Assembly: GCF_037038585.1 (NCBI RefSeq)
Contig: NC_092541.1
Location: 2,415,445 to 2,479,444 of the forward strand
Direction: 5' to 3'
Origin: Patagioenas fasciata
Taxonomy: Eukaryota > Chordata > Aves > Columbiformes > Columbidae
DNA: 64,000 nucleotides
In this document: positions 12,801 through 24,081 of the stretch, piece by piece
How positions within the stretch are numbered: position 1 is the first letter of the stretch
How the letters are laid out: each line of letters starts with the position of its first letter
Program-made: the position numbers and the translations under genes
The notes under the pieces: generated by a model
Databases searched by the model: none
Told to the model about the DNA's origin: nothing
What the model saw: only the letters and a program-made list of their open reading frames with translations

Positions 12801-15800
12801 AAGGAAAGCCAAAGCTTCACTTAAATCCACCTTTAAGGAAGCAAACGGGGGCAGCTATGATGGATTTACCGTACGGCAAAAGCACCATCCATGGTATAAT
12901 ATGTAAAGATCGGCAGCCGGTGGGTGCCGCCGTATCCGACACCGGCTCTGCAGAGGAGCTGGTGGGCTATAAACCCGCAACTCATTTTACTGCGCAAATA
13001 CCTTTGCCACACAGAGGGAGCGAAGGGGCAGCCCTGGCCCGATTGTTTCCACCTTCCTGCCTCACCGGGAAATGCCAGAATTAATTAAGAACATTCGTAA
13101 AGTGTTCTACACTGCTAAGCTGCTACTTCGGCAGAAACTAAAGCCCTGATCCAGCTTCCTGTCATTTCCTCGGCTGCTTTACAGGCTCAGAAGACTTCAC
13201 GCAGGAGGCTGCTGCTGCGAGATGCGAATGCCAATCCCCCTGTCAGCCGGATGATAACTCTGACATTATAGCAGCGTCTCAGGTGATGCCAACATCCCTC
13301 CGCTCCAAAAACTCCTGAGGACTTGTATGGAGAAAGCAACACGGAAACCACCTTTTACCATACCATTAGTTTTTAGAAGATTGATGCCTCCAGACTCAAA
13401 AAAATTGATATTGATAACTTGCTTAAAAGCACCTCTGGCAGCATTTTTGTTGAAGCGGTTAATAGCGTCGTATAAAACCCTTTGATACAATTGTCCCTCT
13501 GCTCTAAACAAGCTATAGCTATAGGAGGTTCCAGGCTCCAGCACTGTGGCCAGGGGACCGCGAAGGGCATCGAACGGCCCCATTCGGTGCAAGCACAAGC
13601 GTGTCCGTACTCACCACCCGGGCGGCTCTTTCTTGAGATTCACATTTCCGACAGAACCAGGGCCCGGTAGGAACCTGCACAATTCCATAGCAAGCTGGAA
13701 GAAAAGCAGAGACAGTTCATTTCCACATCTTTACATCGGCTGTTGAATTTCTCAGGTGTATATAAAAGTTTATCAGAGTTGTTATCGATCACAGACGGGT
13801 CGCTAAGACAAAAATTACACCTGTAATGCACTTTATTTCCCCTTCTAGTTTCCATATCCAGCAGGCAGTCTTAATTTGGCCTAAGTGGGAATGGAGCACT
13901 TCATACACCGTGCCCAGCAAACACAATGGAGCAATCTCTTACCCCTTCACTTTTCGAGTGTCACCAGAGCTTTAAATATGAAATGGGTGGCTACGAAGCA
14001 CCTTAAGCATAAATAGGCCCAAGCTAAAAATCTCAGCATCATGAAGGAAATTGTATCTGTGAGAATTCAGACAGACACCAGGTGAAACTTCCATGTCCAT
14101 CAGCCACATCCAGCCTTTCACACATCCAAGATCGCAGAACCAGGGATCTTCAGGCCGCTCCCAGGGCTCTGTGTTAATACAAATCTCCAGCTGACAAGCC
14201 GATCAAACCGCTGATTTTATCCAGCTCTACCACGCGTCCCTCTTGCTTCCTGCATCGCTGCCGATGCTCCCAGGGTCTCCCTCTGCAACCTGCAGCTTCC
14301 ACTTCTTTACAATCAGCTCCTTCCTCTCATGGGGAGCTGTTGCTTGAAAACTGTTCACCTTCAGCAGTCTTCTCCCTCTAAACACCCCAGGTTGGTCTTT
14401 GTGAGTCCCGAAGGAAGCGTTTGTGACCCTGAACGGGCTCTTAACCACCAGGCAGGTGGGTTTAAAACAAGAGGTTGGTAACGATAAGAATAAATCTACA
14501 AACCTCAGAGAAGAGTATAGGAGTCTCCTAGGAAAGAACGAATTATATCTTCCTTATTCCACCTTCAAAGGCGAACTGGTGGTTGGAATAGAATCCCAGT
14601 CACTCGAGACATTTGAAACTAGGTTGGGCAAAGCATCTGAAAATATCCTGCTGGATGTTCCCCGAGGAACGGACCGGCCACCACCCACCAGACGTTCTCC
14701 CCGTCTCTCTAATGTCTGTTATTCGGCATCGGCCAGGAAAAGGAACGCAATTGTGGAGTTAAAGCCAGAGAGCTGACTGCAGGATGAGCCAAGGCGTCCA
14801 CATAAGCAAATAGAAACGACATGAAAGCCGGGACGGAGGAGCCGGCTTGGGTCCATCTTTAGCCGCGGGCTCCATGCCAAGGCGAGCGCTCAGCCGGAGC
14901 CAGCGCCAGCTCCTGCGCCCGCTGCTCCAACCAGGAAGAAAACAAGGAAAAATGCAGAGCATAAGTAAGGCAGAGTGGAAAATACAATTGGTGTTCTTGA
15001 CTATCTTATTAGAACCTTCATTTGCAATCAGATGTTTCTGTTAGTGTTTTGGAACGATTTCTAACCGTGGTCGCAGAAACAGTGCTGATATTTGTAAGAA
15101 TTGGTCCTAATGTGTAGCTATAACATAAGCTTAAAGAAAAATTACAGGATTCTCAACTTAACTGTACAATCATTTCAAAAGGTAACTTTGGTTTTGCGGA
15201 TGTTCAAGCAGTACATGAGAGACACCAAACCGACTGCACAGAGTGAGACAAGATGACCCAGATGATCCCCTACAGCGGTTTGTTTCTATTTAAGAAATAA
15301 AAGCCTCCCAAAACACGGCGCTACTACCCGGTTGACGAGCAGCCTTTAAAAAGAGATGGTTGAAGAACCTCCACTACACACTGCTACGCTCCTTATGAGT
15401 TATTATATCCCGAAGGACTCTTACAAGACCTAAATAGACAGTTGTGGTGCCAAACACTCCAGCGGTGCCCTGTGGGAGACTTTCCCAATGTGATGCAGCT
15501 CTACCAAACAACACTTGGTGCCACCTCCAAACCAAATACATCCAGCCCCCGGACCTGTGCGGGCCTACAAACAGCCAGCCTAAGAGATTCAAAGTATTGC
15601 ACCTATGAAACCCCTCCTGGCAGCAAACAAGTGTTTGTATCAATCTTCGGAGAGGGCTCGAGGATGCTGATGGCCTTTGTCCCCCTCTAAAACAAGACAG
15701 CAATGAAGAAATCTATGCGGTTTGATAAATAACGGGAAGAATGGAAGGGTTACACCAGCTAAATGAAAACAGAAAGGAGTGTCTGTCCAAAGAGACCCTT

Positions 15801-16961
15801 CCATGCTCCCGGGTCACCCGGAGCCACCCCGGAGAGGCTGCTCAATGACAGGAGACACCCAAACATCGCCTCGAATGATGAGAAATCCCCGGCCAGCTTG
15901 GCTTCCTCATTCAAATTCCCCTTTAGTCACCTGGTTGTAAGTGACTTGTTACCCAAGGCGTGAGCATGGATACACCAAACGTGCGCAAAGCAGAAGCAAA
16001 GCCCAACCTACAGACCCAGAGACCTGCGGCTGCCGGGCGGGCAGCGCGGGACACGTTCGCAGCCGGAGACGGGAGCGTGAACCGAGACACCGGGAGAGAG
16101 ATTGGCCGGGAAGATGTGCTGCTGGATGGAGAGGATAATAATAGATGGAAAAACAGACATGCCAGATGAGCCCAGAAACCTTCGAGTGATTCAAAACAAA
16201 CCGACCGGGATAATCACCCTGCCTTTCTGCTGCATCTGAGCGAAAGCAAATTTGGGGGTTTTCTTTAATTTTTTGTTGTTGTTGTTGGGAGACCTGAGGA
16301 CAAACTTTCCAGCCGTGTGTTAGGGGCGTGCTCCAAGTCATTTAAAATGCAAATAGCCCCTATCTCTAGGAGGAGAACGGCTGCCTCCCTCCCTCCCTGC
16401 CCTTGCAGGGGGCAGCCCGGGCCGGGGGGGGGTTACCCGGGGCCATGTGCGGCCGCGGGCCCAGCCCGGGGTACCGGAGCCCCGGGGGCGCCTGCGGTGC
16501 TGCGCCCGCCTCCCGACCCGGGGCACCGAGGGTGGGTGGCCTGGCTGCCTCCCCCACCCCGCGGTAACGAGCACCCCCCGGGAGGTGCGTGTCCCCCCCG
16601 GGTGGCAGCTGCTGGCCAACTCCTCTCCCCCCGTGGCCCCCGCCACACCGCGCTCCCCCCCGCCCCGGGCTCCTCCGGCGAGCCAGGCCAGCGGCGACAC
16701 CGTTATTTTGAACAATAGGGAGAAAACAAAGCCCTCCCCGCGCTCCCCCCGCCGCCTCCCCCGCACCCCCCTGGCCTCCCCGGGGCGGCCGGCGGGGGGG
16801 GAAGCGGCGGCGGGTCCCCGGTGGCGGCGGCGGGGCCGGGCCGGTCCCTTACCTTGGTGCACCGCCACATTGCAGCCGTGCCCGTCGCAGTACACCAGCG
16901 GGTTCTCCGCCCAGCCCCGCTCATCAGAACAGACACAGCAGCCTCCCACCATCTCCTTCAT
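6749..16961 (-). CDS. MLLT6: MLLT6 (AF17), 5' part: seven coding exons, residues 1-220
   Basis: The exons (minus strand) are 16961-16853, 13694-13615, 10206-10152, 9349-9240, 8778-8675, 8014-7921 and 6856-6749. Every junction is GT-AG and all phases agree, giving 220 residues. PHD finger ligands are C8, C11, C25, C30, H35, C38, C51 and C54. Zinc knuckle ligands are C65, C68, H85 and C88. The extended PHD spans about C120 to H180. This PZP module reads histone H3. The family's C-terminal coiled coil, which binds DOT1L and supports H3K79 methylation, is encoded off the left edge. Paralogue choice rests on VLTMEPIVLQYVPHDRFNK and EEEVLEVDNVKYC, which match MLLT6 as I recall it. MLLT10 has VST, SVPHDRYNK and GNGADNVQ at these places. 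In human, the gene is a leukaemia fusion partner of KMT2A. The start is the MKEMVGG methionine used by mammalian MLLT6. Confidence 0.95.
7921..8014 (-). CDS. MLLT6: MLLT6 coding exon 6 (extended PHD, second part)
   Basis: The 94-nt exon completes C153 and encodes AQMAGLLCEEEVLEVDNVKY then CGYCKYHFNKM, through residue 184. It supplies C161, C174, C177 and H180 and completes the PZP module. EEEVLEVDNVKYC is diagnostic for MLLT6. The acceptor is GTTTCAG and the donor G|GTGAGT, phase 0. Confidence 0.96.
8675..8778 (-). CDS. MLLT6: MLLT6 coding exon 5 (extended PHD, first part)
   Basis: The 104-nt exon encodes residues 119-152 plus two bases of C153: TCYICEEQGRESKAASGACM, then ACNRHGCRQAFHVT. It contributes C120, C123, C137, C140, C145 and H150 to the extended PHD. 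Residue 139 is Ala, where I recall Thr in the human protein; it lies between two zinc-binding cysteines. The acceptor is TTTGCAG and the donor TG|GTGAGT. Confidence 0.95.
9240..9349 (-). CDS. MLLT6: MLLT6 coding exon 4 (zinc knuckle and linker)
   Basis: The 110-nt exon encodes residues 82-118, beginning GWAHVVCALYIPEVQFANV and ending VPHDRFNK. H85 and C88 complete the zinc knuckle. The stretch VLTMEPIVLQYVPHDRFNK is the MLLT6-type rather than MLLT10-type sequence and is a main basis for the paralogue call. The acceptor is TTCCCAG and the donor GTAAGG. Confidence 0.96.
10152..10206 (-). CDS. MLLT6: MLLT6 coding exon 3 (zinc-knuckle start)
   Basis: The 55-nt exon encodes RCELCPHKDGALKRTDNG (residues 64-81) plus one base of codon 82. 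It contains knuckle ligands C65 and C68. The acceptor is TTTTAG and the donor G|GTGAGC. It is short enough to be missed by length-filtered gene finding. Confidence 0.94.
10207..13614 (-). other. MLLT6: MLLT6 intron 2
   Basis: This is 3.4 kb of intronic sequence between exons 3 and 2. It contains a short GGAT/GGAC tetranucleotide array at 10736-10776. Otherwise I see no coding similarity or recognisable element. Confidence 0.85.
10736..10776. repeat. (GGAT)n-type short tandem repeat
   Basis: About ten GGAT/GGAC/AGAT tetramers occur in an imperfect run inside MLLT6 intron 2. It is an ordinary microsatellite, complementary in composition to the CATC arrays at 24.1-24.6 and 26.6 kb. Confidence 0.9.
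13615..13694 (-). CDS. MLLT6: MLLT6 coding exon 2 (second half of PHD finger)
   Basis: The 80-nt exon completes codon 37 and encodes ACYGIVQVPTGPWFCRKCES and QERAARV, through residue 63 (phase 0 end). It supplies PHD ligands C38, C51 and C54. The acceptor reads TTCCAG and the donor GTGAGT. Confidence 0.95.
13695..16852 (-). other. MLLT6: MLLT6 intron 1
   Basis: This 3.2-kb intron splits the PHD finger codon for A37. It holds a degraded CR1 fragment near 14555-14680. The end next to exon 1 (about 16380-16852) belongs to the MLLT6 CpG island and is strongly C/G-rich. Confidence 0.85.
14555..14680 (+). mobile_element. Ancient CR1 LINE fragment
   Basis: Text such as CATTTGAAACTAGGTTGGGC followed by AAAGCATCTGAAAATATCCT resembles the 3' part of old sauropsid CR1 copies, where 'aaactaggttggacaaagc' is common. 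The copy is short and diverged, so boundaries are approximate. It lies antisense to MLLT6 in intron 1. Confidence 0.55.
16853..16961 (-). CDS. MLLT6: MLLT6 coding exon 1 (start codon; first half of PHD finger)
   Basis: The exon encodes residues 1-36, from MKEMVGGCCVCSDERGWAEN to the VAVHQ motif, and ends one base into codon 37 (phase 1). The donor is G|GTAAGG. It carries PHD ligands C8, C11, C25, C30 and H35. The frame stays open upstream to 17204, but that extension is Gly/Arg-rich, GC-driven and absent from known MLLT6 proteins, so I treat it as 5' UTR. A tiny upstream frame (ATG at 16969) stops on a TGA overlapping the main ATG. Confidence 0.95.
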
Positions 16962-16969
16962 ACTTCCAT
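16958..16969 (-). promoter_or_regulatory. MLLT6: Three-codon upstream ORF overlapping the MLLT6 start
   Basis: On the minus strand, ATG GAA GTA TGA runs from 16969 to 16958. Its TGA overlaps the MLLT6 ATG (16961-16959) in an ATGA arrangement. If the transcript includes it, ribosomes starting there would stop directly on the main start, a layout compatible with reinitiation or dampened translation. The function is inferred. Confidence 0.45.
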
Positions 16970-17204
16970 GAGGGTTTCCTTCCCCCCCCCCCCCCCGCCT
17001 CTCTACGCACACACTCCTCCCTCCTCCTCCTCCTCCTCCTCTCCCCCCTCCCCGCTCGCCGCCGCCTTTCACTCGGCCGCCCCGAGGGGCGCGGGGGTGC
17101 CCGACCCCCCGGGAGGGCGGCGCGGAACCGGGCGGTGCTCGGGTGGGGACACGGGGGGACACACACACAGGGGCGGTGCCCCCCCCTTCACCCTCCCCAT
17201 ACAA

Positions 17205-20200
17205 TCATGGCTGCGCCGCCTGTAAAATTTGAGGTTCAGGGATTGCGGGCTGGCTGGGTCGGGTGCATTTCTCTGCGTGCCTCTGTGCGTGGGAGATTCA
17301 TCTTTTTTCATTTTGTTTTTTAATTCCGGCCGCTTGGTTTTATTTTTCTTCTTCTTCTTCCTATTTTTCCTCCTCCCCACCCCCGCCCTCTCCCGAGCAA
17401 ACCGAGCAAGAATCCGAGTGTGCACCCGCGTGTGCAAAGCGCTGGATGAGCGCCCGAGCCACTCAACATGGATCGCTCCGGAGCGATGAGTCGGGACCGT
17501 TCCGCAAATCCCATTATCTCCGCAATTCCTCGCTGACAGATCGGGGCTCCGCCAGCGCCACCGCCTGTCCTGCGCTCCCAGGCTCCTTCTCGAGGAGTTT
17601 TTTTAACCCGTTGGCACCTGTTTTGTTATCTTTGCAGGGAAGGAGGAAAAAAGCCCCCTTTGGAGGTTTATGGCTGGTAGGGTGAACGGCAGAAATCAGC
17701 TGGGAAGCAGTAAAAATAAATAAGCTTAGGTTCTAATCAGTAATTCTGTATGGGATTGCACCTGCAAGTCCCAGAAGTCCACACGGTATCATAAGCCCCC
17801 CTGGTACATCATGAGGAACGACCCTTGCCTTGGGTCCATCATCCAGACAAGGAGAAATGAGGAAAACCCAAGCAAGGAGCACATCAGTAATTAAATCTTA
17901 GAAAAGAGGCCTAGGAGGAACCCAAAGAATTCATGTAACGTGTTCCTACGGCTCCAGCTCCACCTGAAATCCTCTGCCTGAGGCCACAGAGCAGCTCAGA
18001 GGGAGCAGAACCCACGTCTCACAGTCTCCATGTAGGTCCTTGCTCAGCCACCCCACTGTCTTTGGGATTAAAAGGAGGGGCCTGATGCCAGACCAGGCAA
18101 AGAAACAGTAGAAAATGTAGCAGTGAACATTATTTTGCCTGCATTGATAAAGAAAACTATGTCCTCTTCAGTTGTTATACTATTACAGCAGGGCTGATGG
18201 AGGATCGGTATCCAGAAATGGCAATTAAAAGGTGCATATGAAGGTGCCTGGCTTGCATTACTGCTTTTCAGCTCTGTTCCTGTAAATCCTCAGTGTTTAA
18301 AAAAGAAGTGTTGTAAACTAGATCAAAAGGAGCGAGTATTACATCTTGCTTGGCAGAGCTATGGGGTTCACAGAATCACTGCGCTACCTGAAATCTTTTG
18401 TCCCTATTCTTTGTGGGTCATGAGCGCTGAACAGAGATGGCCATGACAGTGAAGGGAACATCAATGGAAACAAATCAAAAGCTGTTCTCTCTGCCTCCAG
18501 GAGCAGGCACTTAAAATTGTTCTCAGATGCCGGCGTGTACGTGAGTAGCCAGGAGGCTGCATCTCTACTCGAAAGTCGCTCTTCAAAGCCATCAGCGTTT
18601 CTGCAGAAAGGTGCCGTCCCCAGAACGGGTCTGTTCTGCAGCCACATCGCTGCGGAGACTCCGCCAGAGCCATCTCTGGTTTACAGCATCTTAAATAAGG
18701 CCAGGAACAGCATCGCCGGCTTTTAGTCTGCTGACCCTCTTCTTACTCAATGTGCTTCCCTTGCGACAGGTAGTCTGAAAGGTTGGCATATCCCAACATA
18801 TAGCTCCAAAACCTTCTCATCGGAGAGGAAACCCATTCCAGCAGCCCTAATAATCCCCAGTTTAGCATCCTTTATATTGCACCTGTTCAAGCGTTGCGGC
18901 GAGGGGCTGGAAGGCAGACGGCGCCCCGAGAAGCTGCCTGCTGGGTCGCTGTCTTCCTTTTATTACATTCCTTTGAGAGTCACAGGGGCAGACAATACGT
19001 TCACCACATTGCTGGAAATTCACTCAGCCTTAGCTCACTTTTCTGGGAGGGTTTCCCCTCCTCTCCCCCTTTTTCTTCTTTTATCTATTGTGTTATGAAC
19101 TTGTTTAAAAGAAAAGGGGGGAAATCTGGCTGGTTGCCTTTGTAACCTGGAGGAGATCCTTGCGGTTTAAGATTGTCTTCGCCTACAGGACAAAACCCTC
19201 AACATCCGCCGTCCCCTGACGGTCTTGGTTCCAGTTGGCCATGCCAGCAGACACTTGGACTTGAACTGCAAATTTGCCTTTAGGGGATTAAGTTCCAATT
19301 TACATAACTAATCCCTGTGGTGAGGAAAAGCCAGGCCAGGGAGGAAAGGGCACGGCGGCTTCTTGAGAACAAAATTAGGGGAAAGTTACAACTGTGAAAA
19401 CCGAGACGGGGAGATATTTAATTGATATCACCCATTTGTTATTTTATTAGTCTTTCAAATCTGGCCGTGTGTGGGAAGCAGGCAAAATTAAAGGAGCATG
19501 TACAGACTCATGGGAACCGCTGCCCTTGTGCATCTCAGTCATAACTTCAAACGCAAGTTACAGAAGTTGTTGCTAAACTTAGTCATTTACTACTCTATCC
19601 AGAAAACTTTGGGTAGGGGAATTGGCCTCTTGGATGGCTCACACATCACAAACAGAGCTGTTCGCCTGATCTCTGTCTGCAGTGCTGCTGTTGCACATGA
19701 TCTTTCATCTTCTGGGGGATCCTTTGCATTTACTTGGTTAGTATTTAAAAATAATGTAAACTTCGTTATCATCCATGTGCCTGACATGGACGTTTTTGAG
19801 ACATAATAGATAAAATACTCTTATTGGAGTGTAAGGCCATACATTGCATTTTCCAGACTATTCATACTTCAGGTATTTTATTGATCAAACACATACATCC
19901 TATGTTAAATAATTTTTTTTTAAATTAAAAAACCAAGACAAATCATCTTTCTTATGATAACTCCACGTGCTCTCAGGAAATGTAAAGGCTGATGTGTGCT
20001 AGAGAAGCGCTTATGGCCTGGCTTGCACAAAGGGTCGATGCAAGGACCGCTGGGATGCACACATTAATGGCTCTCGGTGATAAATTGCTTCTTCATGCAC
20101 TATCCCAGGCTTTTCCAGCAGCTTCTCCAGGGAACGAAGACTCTTCCTTCCTCCATTTCTGGGCAAAGTGTCACTTGAGATCACCCCGAGTATGCACTGT

Positions 20201-20814
20201 CATTTATCTGGCTCCAAGTAGGGCTGAAACTTGCCTATTCATGGGCAGGCAAATCTGTGCCCCGTTTAACGAACCTGTTTGCTTCCTTGGGTTTTATCTC
20301 GCTCCGTTTGGGCAGGTTGGAGGGAATGGTGCCCACAAGAGCAATAATCCTCGCCAGGCAGTTGAATTCCTTTGAGTCACCAGCAAGAACCACTGTTTTA
20401 AAGCACAAATCTCTGTGATGGAGCCGCGGGATCGGTTGCACAGCCAAGTCACATCCTCTGTTAGCAGCAGCCGCCATGGAGAACGTGACATTATTGGACA
20501 ACTTGCCAAACCGTATCTCTTTTAGAAAGGTTTATTTCTCATTTTTGACCAAACTTTTCGTCCTTCTTACTGACATTTGTACATTGGGCCCTTTGCCTCT
20601 CCCACGTATAACGTTGCAAACCCATAGTTGTGGAGTTTTGCTACCTTCGCGATGGGGTTATAAAGGAGATAAACCTTTTCCCTTTCTCTCCACCATTAAT
20701 TGATTTCATTACTTAGCAACAAAAGAACCATATTCACCAGCTGGTGGGGCCAAGGGGTCAAAAGGAAGGCCAATGGTAGCTGGGGTGGGTTAGAAGGGGG
20801 TGGTCAGTAGGTCA
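17205..20814. other. Intergenic DNA between MLLT6 and EPOP, part 1
   Basis: No gene is supported here. A T-rich (CTT)n tract lies at about 17340-17380. The remainder is moderately AT-rich unique sequence with only short chance open frames. Upstream regulatory elements of MLLT6 may be present but cannot be recognised from one sequence. Confidence 0.6.
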
Positions 20815-21362
20815 GAGAGGTTCTCCTGCCCCTCTGCTCTGCCCTGGGGAGACCACACCTGGAATATTGTGTCCAGTTGTGGCCCCTCAGTTCCAGAAGG
20901 ACAGGGAACTGCTGCAGAGAGTCCAGCGCAGCCACCAAGATGCTGAAGGGAGTGGAGCATCTCCCGTGTGAGGAAAGGCTGAGGGAGCTGGGGCTCTGGA
21001 GCTGGAGAAGAGGAGACTGAGGGGGGACTCATTCATGGGGATCAATATGGAAAGGGGCAGTGTCAGGAGGATGGAGCCAGGCTCTTCTTGGTGACAACCA
21101 GTGACAGGACAAGGGGCAATGGGTGCAAACTGGAACACAGGAGGTTTCACTTAAATATGAGAAGAAACTTCTACCTGGTGAGGGTGTCAGAGCCTGGCCC
21201 AGGCTGCCCAGGGAGGTTGTGGAGTCTCCTTCTCTGCAGACATTCAAACCCACCTGGACCCCTTCCTGTGGAACCTCAGCTGGGTGTTCCTGCTCCATGG
21301 GGGGATTGACCTGGATGAGCTTTCCAGGGCCCTTCCACCCCTGACATTCTGGGATTCTGTGA
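20815..21362 (+). mobile_element. CR1 non-LTR retrotransposon, 5'-truncated, sense
   Basis: A well-preserved avian CR1 3' portion of about 550 bp. It contains CTCTGCTCTGCCCTGGGGAG, then GGAATATTGTGTCCAGTTGT, GGAGAAGAGGAGACTGAGGG, AACTTCTACCTGGTGAGGGT and CCCAGGCTGCCCAGGGAGGT. It ends in ATTCTGGGATTCTGTG, the CR1-type octamer terminus, at about 21346-21361. This is the best single indicator that the host is a bird. It lacks the 5' UTR and most of the reverse transcriptase, so it cannot move on its own. Confidence 0.95.
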
Positions 21363-24080
21363 AAATCAGGATATTTCTTTACACCATAGATGGGGAAATC
21401 CCAACAGCAACCACTCAGCTCTGCAGTGCACATTTTGCTACGGTTTAGGGCCTCTTAGCTCTCTTTTCCCATCACCAGACAAGTAAAAATCCCACTGAGC
21501 TCTACGAAAGCTTCTGGTACCGTGAGGACTGTGACCTGCAGAGGCAAAGTCTGTGTTTGAACAGCAGCTCCGGCGCCTCCGCAGCCGCTCGTGCTTCCCA
21601 AGGGAGTGAAACCGAGACCTTTGCCCCCACTCCTCGGTAACCACACCTTCCAAAGCCCCGCTTTGCCTCTCTGTTCTGCCCTGCTCGCATCCGCACAAGG
21701 AGCATTTCATCCAGGTATCTTTCCTTAAGAAACAGCTCTGCTTAGTGAAGGTGGTTGCCAAAGGGAAAGAAACGATCGGCTTTCGGAACAGATCGGTGAA
21801 TCAGCGCTCACTTTGTGCTTACTCCATTTGGGGCTAAATTCGGTGCTTCCCATGTACCAACGCACACATAACAATTCAGGGAATAAGGAAATGCAACCAC
21901 ACGTGGTCCCAGCTTTGCTGCCTCCGCGACTTTTTTGCCTTGGCCAAGTCCCTTCCGCCCTTTGTGCCCCATTTTCCCCCTTTGTCCCACCAGTTCCCCA
22001 CTTTGGGTTGTTTGTCTGAAAAAGCACGGTATAAATACAAGTGATTATTCATTAAACAATGTCATTAAGGGCTTTGAAAGGAAACACTGATGTCATCAAC
22101 AGCTTTGGGAGGAAATAGTGCTATTAATGACTTATAAAGGAAAAAAGTAGTGATTCAAATATCTCCTATGCCCGTCTTGTTTTTTTTCCTTCTAGCACCT
22201 TAAATCAAGTGAGACAGTGGCTCATATTTGTCTTCATGGTTTTGATGCATTCAAAACAGTAAAACTGATTAATATAGGAGGTCACTGTATGGGAAGATGA
22301 CAAATTCGCTTTTTGGTACTAAATTACTCGTTTATGAGTGGAAATATTTCGAAGGGATCGTTAGAATCGCTCCCTTGTCTCCCTGAAAGCCCAAACTCCC
22401 ACGCTTTCATGACATACCCGTAGTTTTGACCGCTTTCCAGCCCGCTCACCCCGCCGTCCTCTCCCACTGGGTGACGGGGATTCCTATGGGTCGCGGATTT
22501 AAAGTGCTTGCGCTATTTATTCACTTCTTCCTGCAAGAGCGAGAATGTGCTAGGGCTGAGGAACATCGAAACAAGTCCGGTTGAACAAACCTAATGGGAT
22601 AGTCGTAAAATCACATAAACATGGCTTTGGAAGGAACTTCAAGAGGCCAATTAGGCTAATTCCCTATGGGGAGGCAGATCCAAGGACTTATTAGTGCCAT
22701 ATTATTTTTATTGTTATTATTATTTACATTAGGTAGGGAAAGTACACAACAATTACCAGAGAAATAAATGATGTGGTCTATGTCCAGAAACCAAGAGTAT
22801 TTTTAAGGAGCCCGTACTTAGGCTTTCAAGCCCGTTCTTAGGAACCTAATCAGGCGCTTTGGCTTTGAAACCAAACCAAGCGCTGGAGCTGCTCCATCCC
22901 TCTGCTGATGCTCACGGAGCAGGACCAAGGCTTTGGTTTCAACTCTCCTGGGGTGCTTTGCCATGGAAAAGTGGTACGTACTTCATAGATTCAGGCCCTG
23001 ATTCTTCAGCCTCAGTCCTGATGTGAAAAGGGGGATTAATAATCACAAACAGATCCTTTTTTTAATGGGAGTTAGGCACCTGTTTCCCTTTGTGCCTTGG
23101 GATGTTTTCCTCACATTCCTGCGTTTTTAGCGCCTTTAAGAAAGACTTGGCAGTAATTGAAGCTTTGCCTCTACCCACCAGTTGCTCTCATTTAATTGGT
23201 TTGCAAACCGGTTTAATTAAACGCTCTGTTTTGACATCCTTGCATTGGTTCAGAGCGTTGCATCAGCTTAGCTTGCGATTGTGCATTCAACTCTTGGCGG
23301 CGCGATCGGAAACGGTCTTTAAGACAGGAAACCTGAGGTAAAAGCCTGAAGGTAACAGCCCTGCAGCGACTGCACCAAACCACGGCGTGTTTCCAGGGCT
23401 GAAAACACCCTGAGCCCCACGGGACGGCGAGATGTGGGGCAGCCGGTGGGACAGACCGCCCTTCACCGCCCCACGGCCAAGCCGAAGCTGCTAAACCTAC
23501 ACAGGGTCAGGCTTTCTTCTCCCTTCCTCCCAAATTACTCATATATATACTTAAATTTATGTGTATATAATGACTTCTCAAGCTGTTTTCCAGTATGCAA
23601 AAGCTTCCATTACAGAGTTCTGCAGGAAAAGTCCTGCATGGAGCTGCACAAGCTCTGCTGCACCTTCACCCCAGAGCACCCTGTGCTGGGGAGGGCTGCC
23701 GGCTCTCACCCAAACCCTCCTGCTCCCTAAAATGTATGCAAAAACATCTATACCCACAGCCCAGGGGTGTGCTGGGTGCTGCAGGCCTATGGGGCTGCCG
23801 AGCCCCTACTGCAGATGCTGCCCGGTGGCCGGTGCCCGGCTCCGGGTCCCAACCCGTGTTGGTGGGGCTGAGAAAGCCCCGTGAATATTGACAGGAAACG
23901 ATCGGTGGCTTTTTTGGTTGCGAGCTGCAGCGCTGAGGTTTAGGCAACGACATCCTGTCCCCGCTCGGCTCCCGGGGACCGGGCAGGAAGCGGGGGCGGC
24001 GGCGGGGGGGAGCAGAGCCCCGGACCGGGACTGGGTGGCCCCTCGCCCACCCTACGGAGTGCAGAGGCGAGCACGTCTGT
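21363..24080. other. Intergenic DNA, part 2
   Basis: No gene is supported. A diverged CR1 3' end is likely at 22604-22690. The stretch 23940-24060 is GC- and CpG-rich. The rest is AT-rich unique sequence with short TTATTATT runs near 22700. Confidence 0.6.
22604..22690 (-). mobile_element. Diverged CR1 3' end, antisense
   Basis: The sequence AAAATCACATAAACATGGCT followed by TTGGAAGGAACTTCAAGAGG and a 'ccaattaggctaattcccta' stretch matches the pattern of antisense CR1 3' ends (aatcatagaat..ggttggaaaggacct). It is short and old, so the family call is tentative. Confidence 0.4.
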
Positions 24081-24081
24081 C

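Larger units (their letters stand above)
16380..17200 (-). promoter_or_regulatory. MLLT6: CpG-island promoter and 5' UTR of MLLT6
   Basis: An extremely CpG-rich stretch surrounds coding exon 1 and continues upstream on the minus strand. It includes GGCGGCGGCGGGG and GC-box-like runs but no obvious TATA box. The 5' UTR should lie between 16962 and roughly 17200. A pure C run at 16982-16996 and a CTCCTCCTCC tract just beyond it put strong purine/pyrimidine asymmetry, and possible G-quadruplex or triplex formation, in the leader. The exact start site is not visible. Confidence 0.75.
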
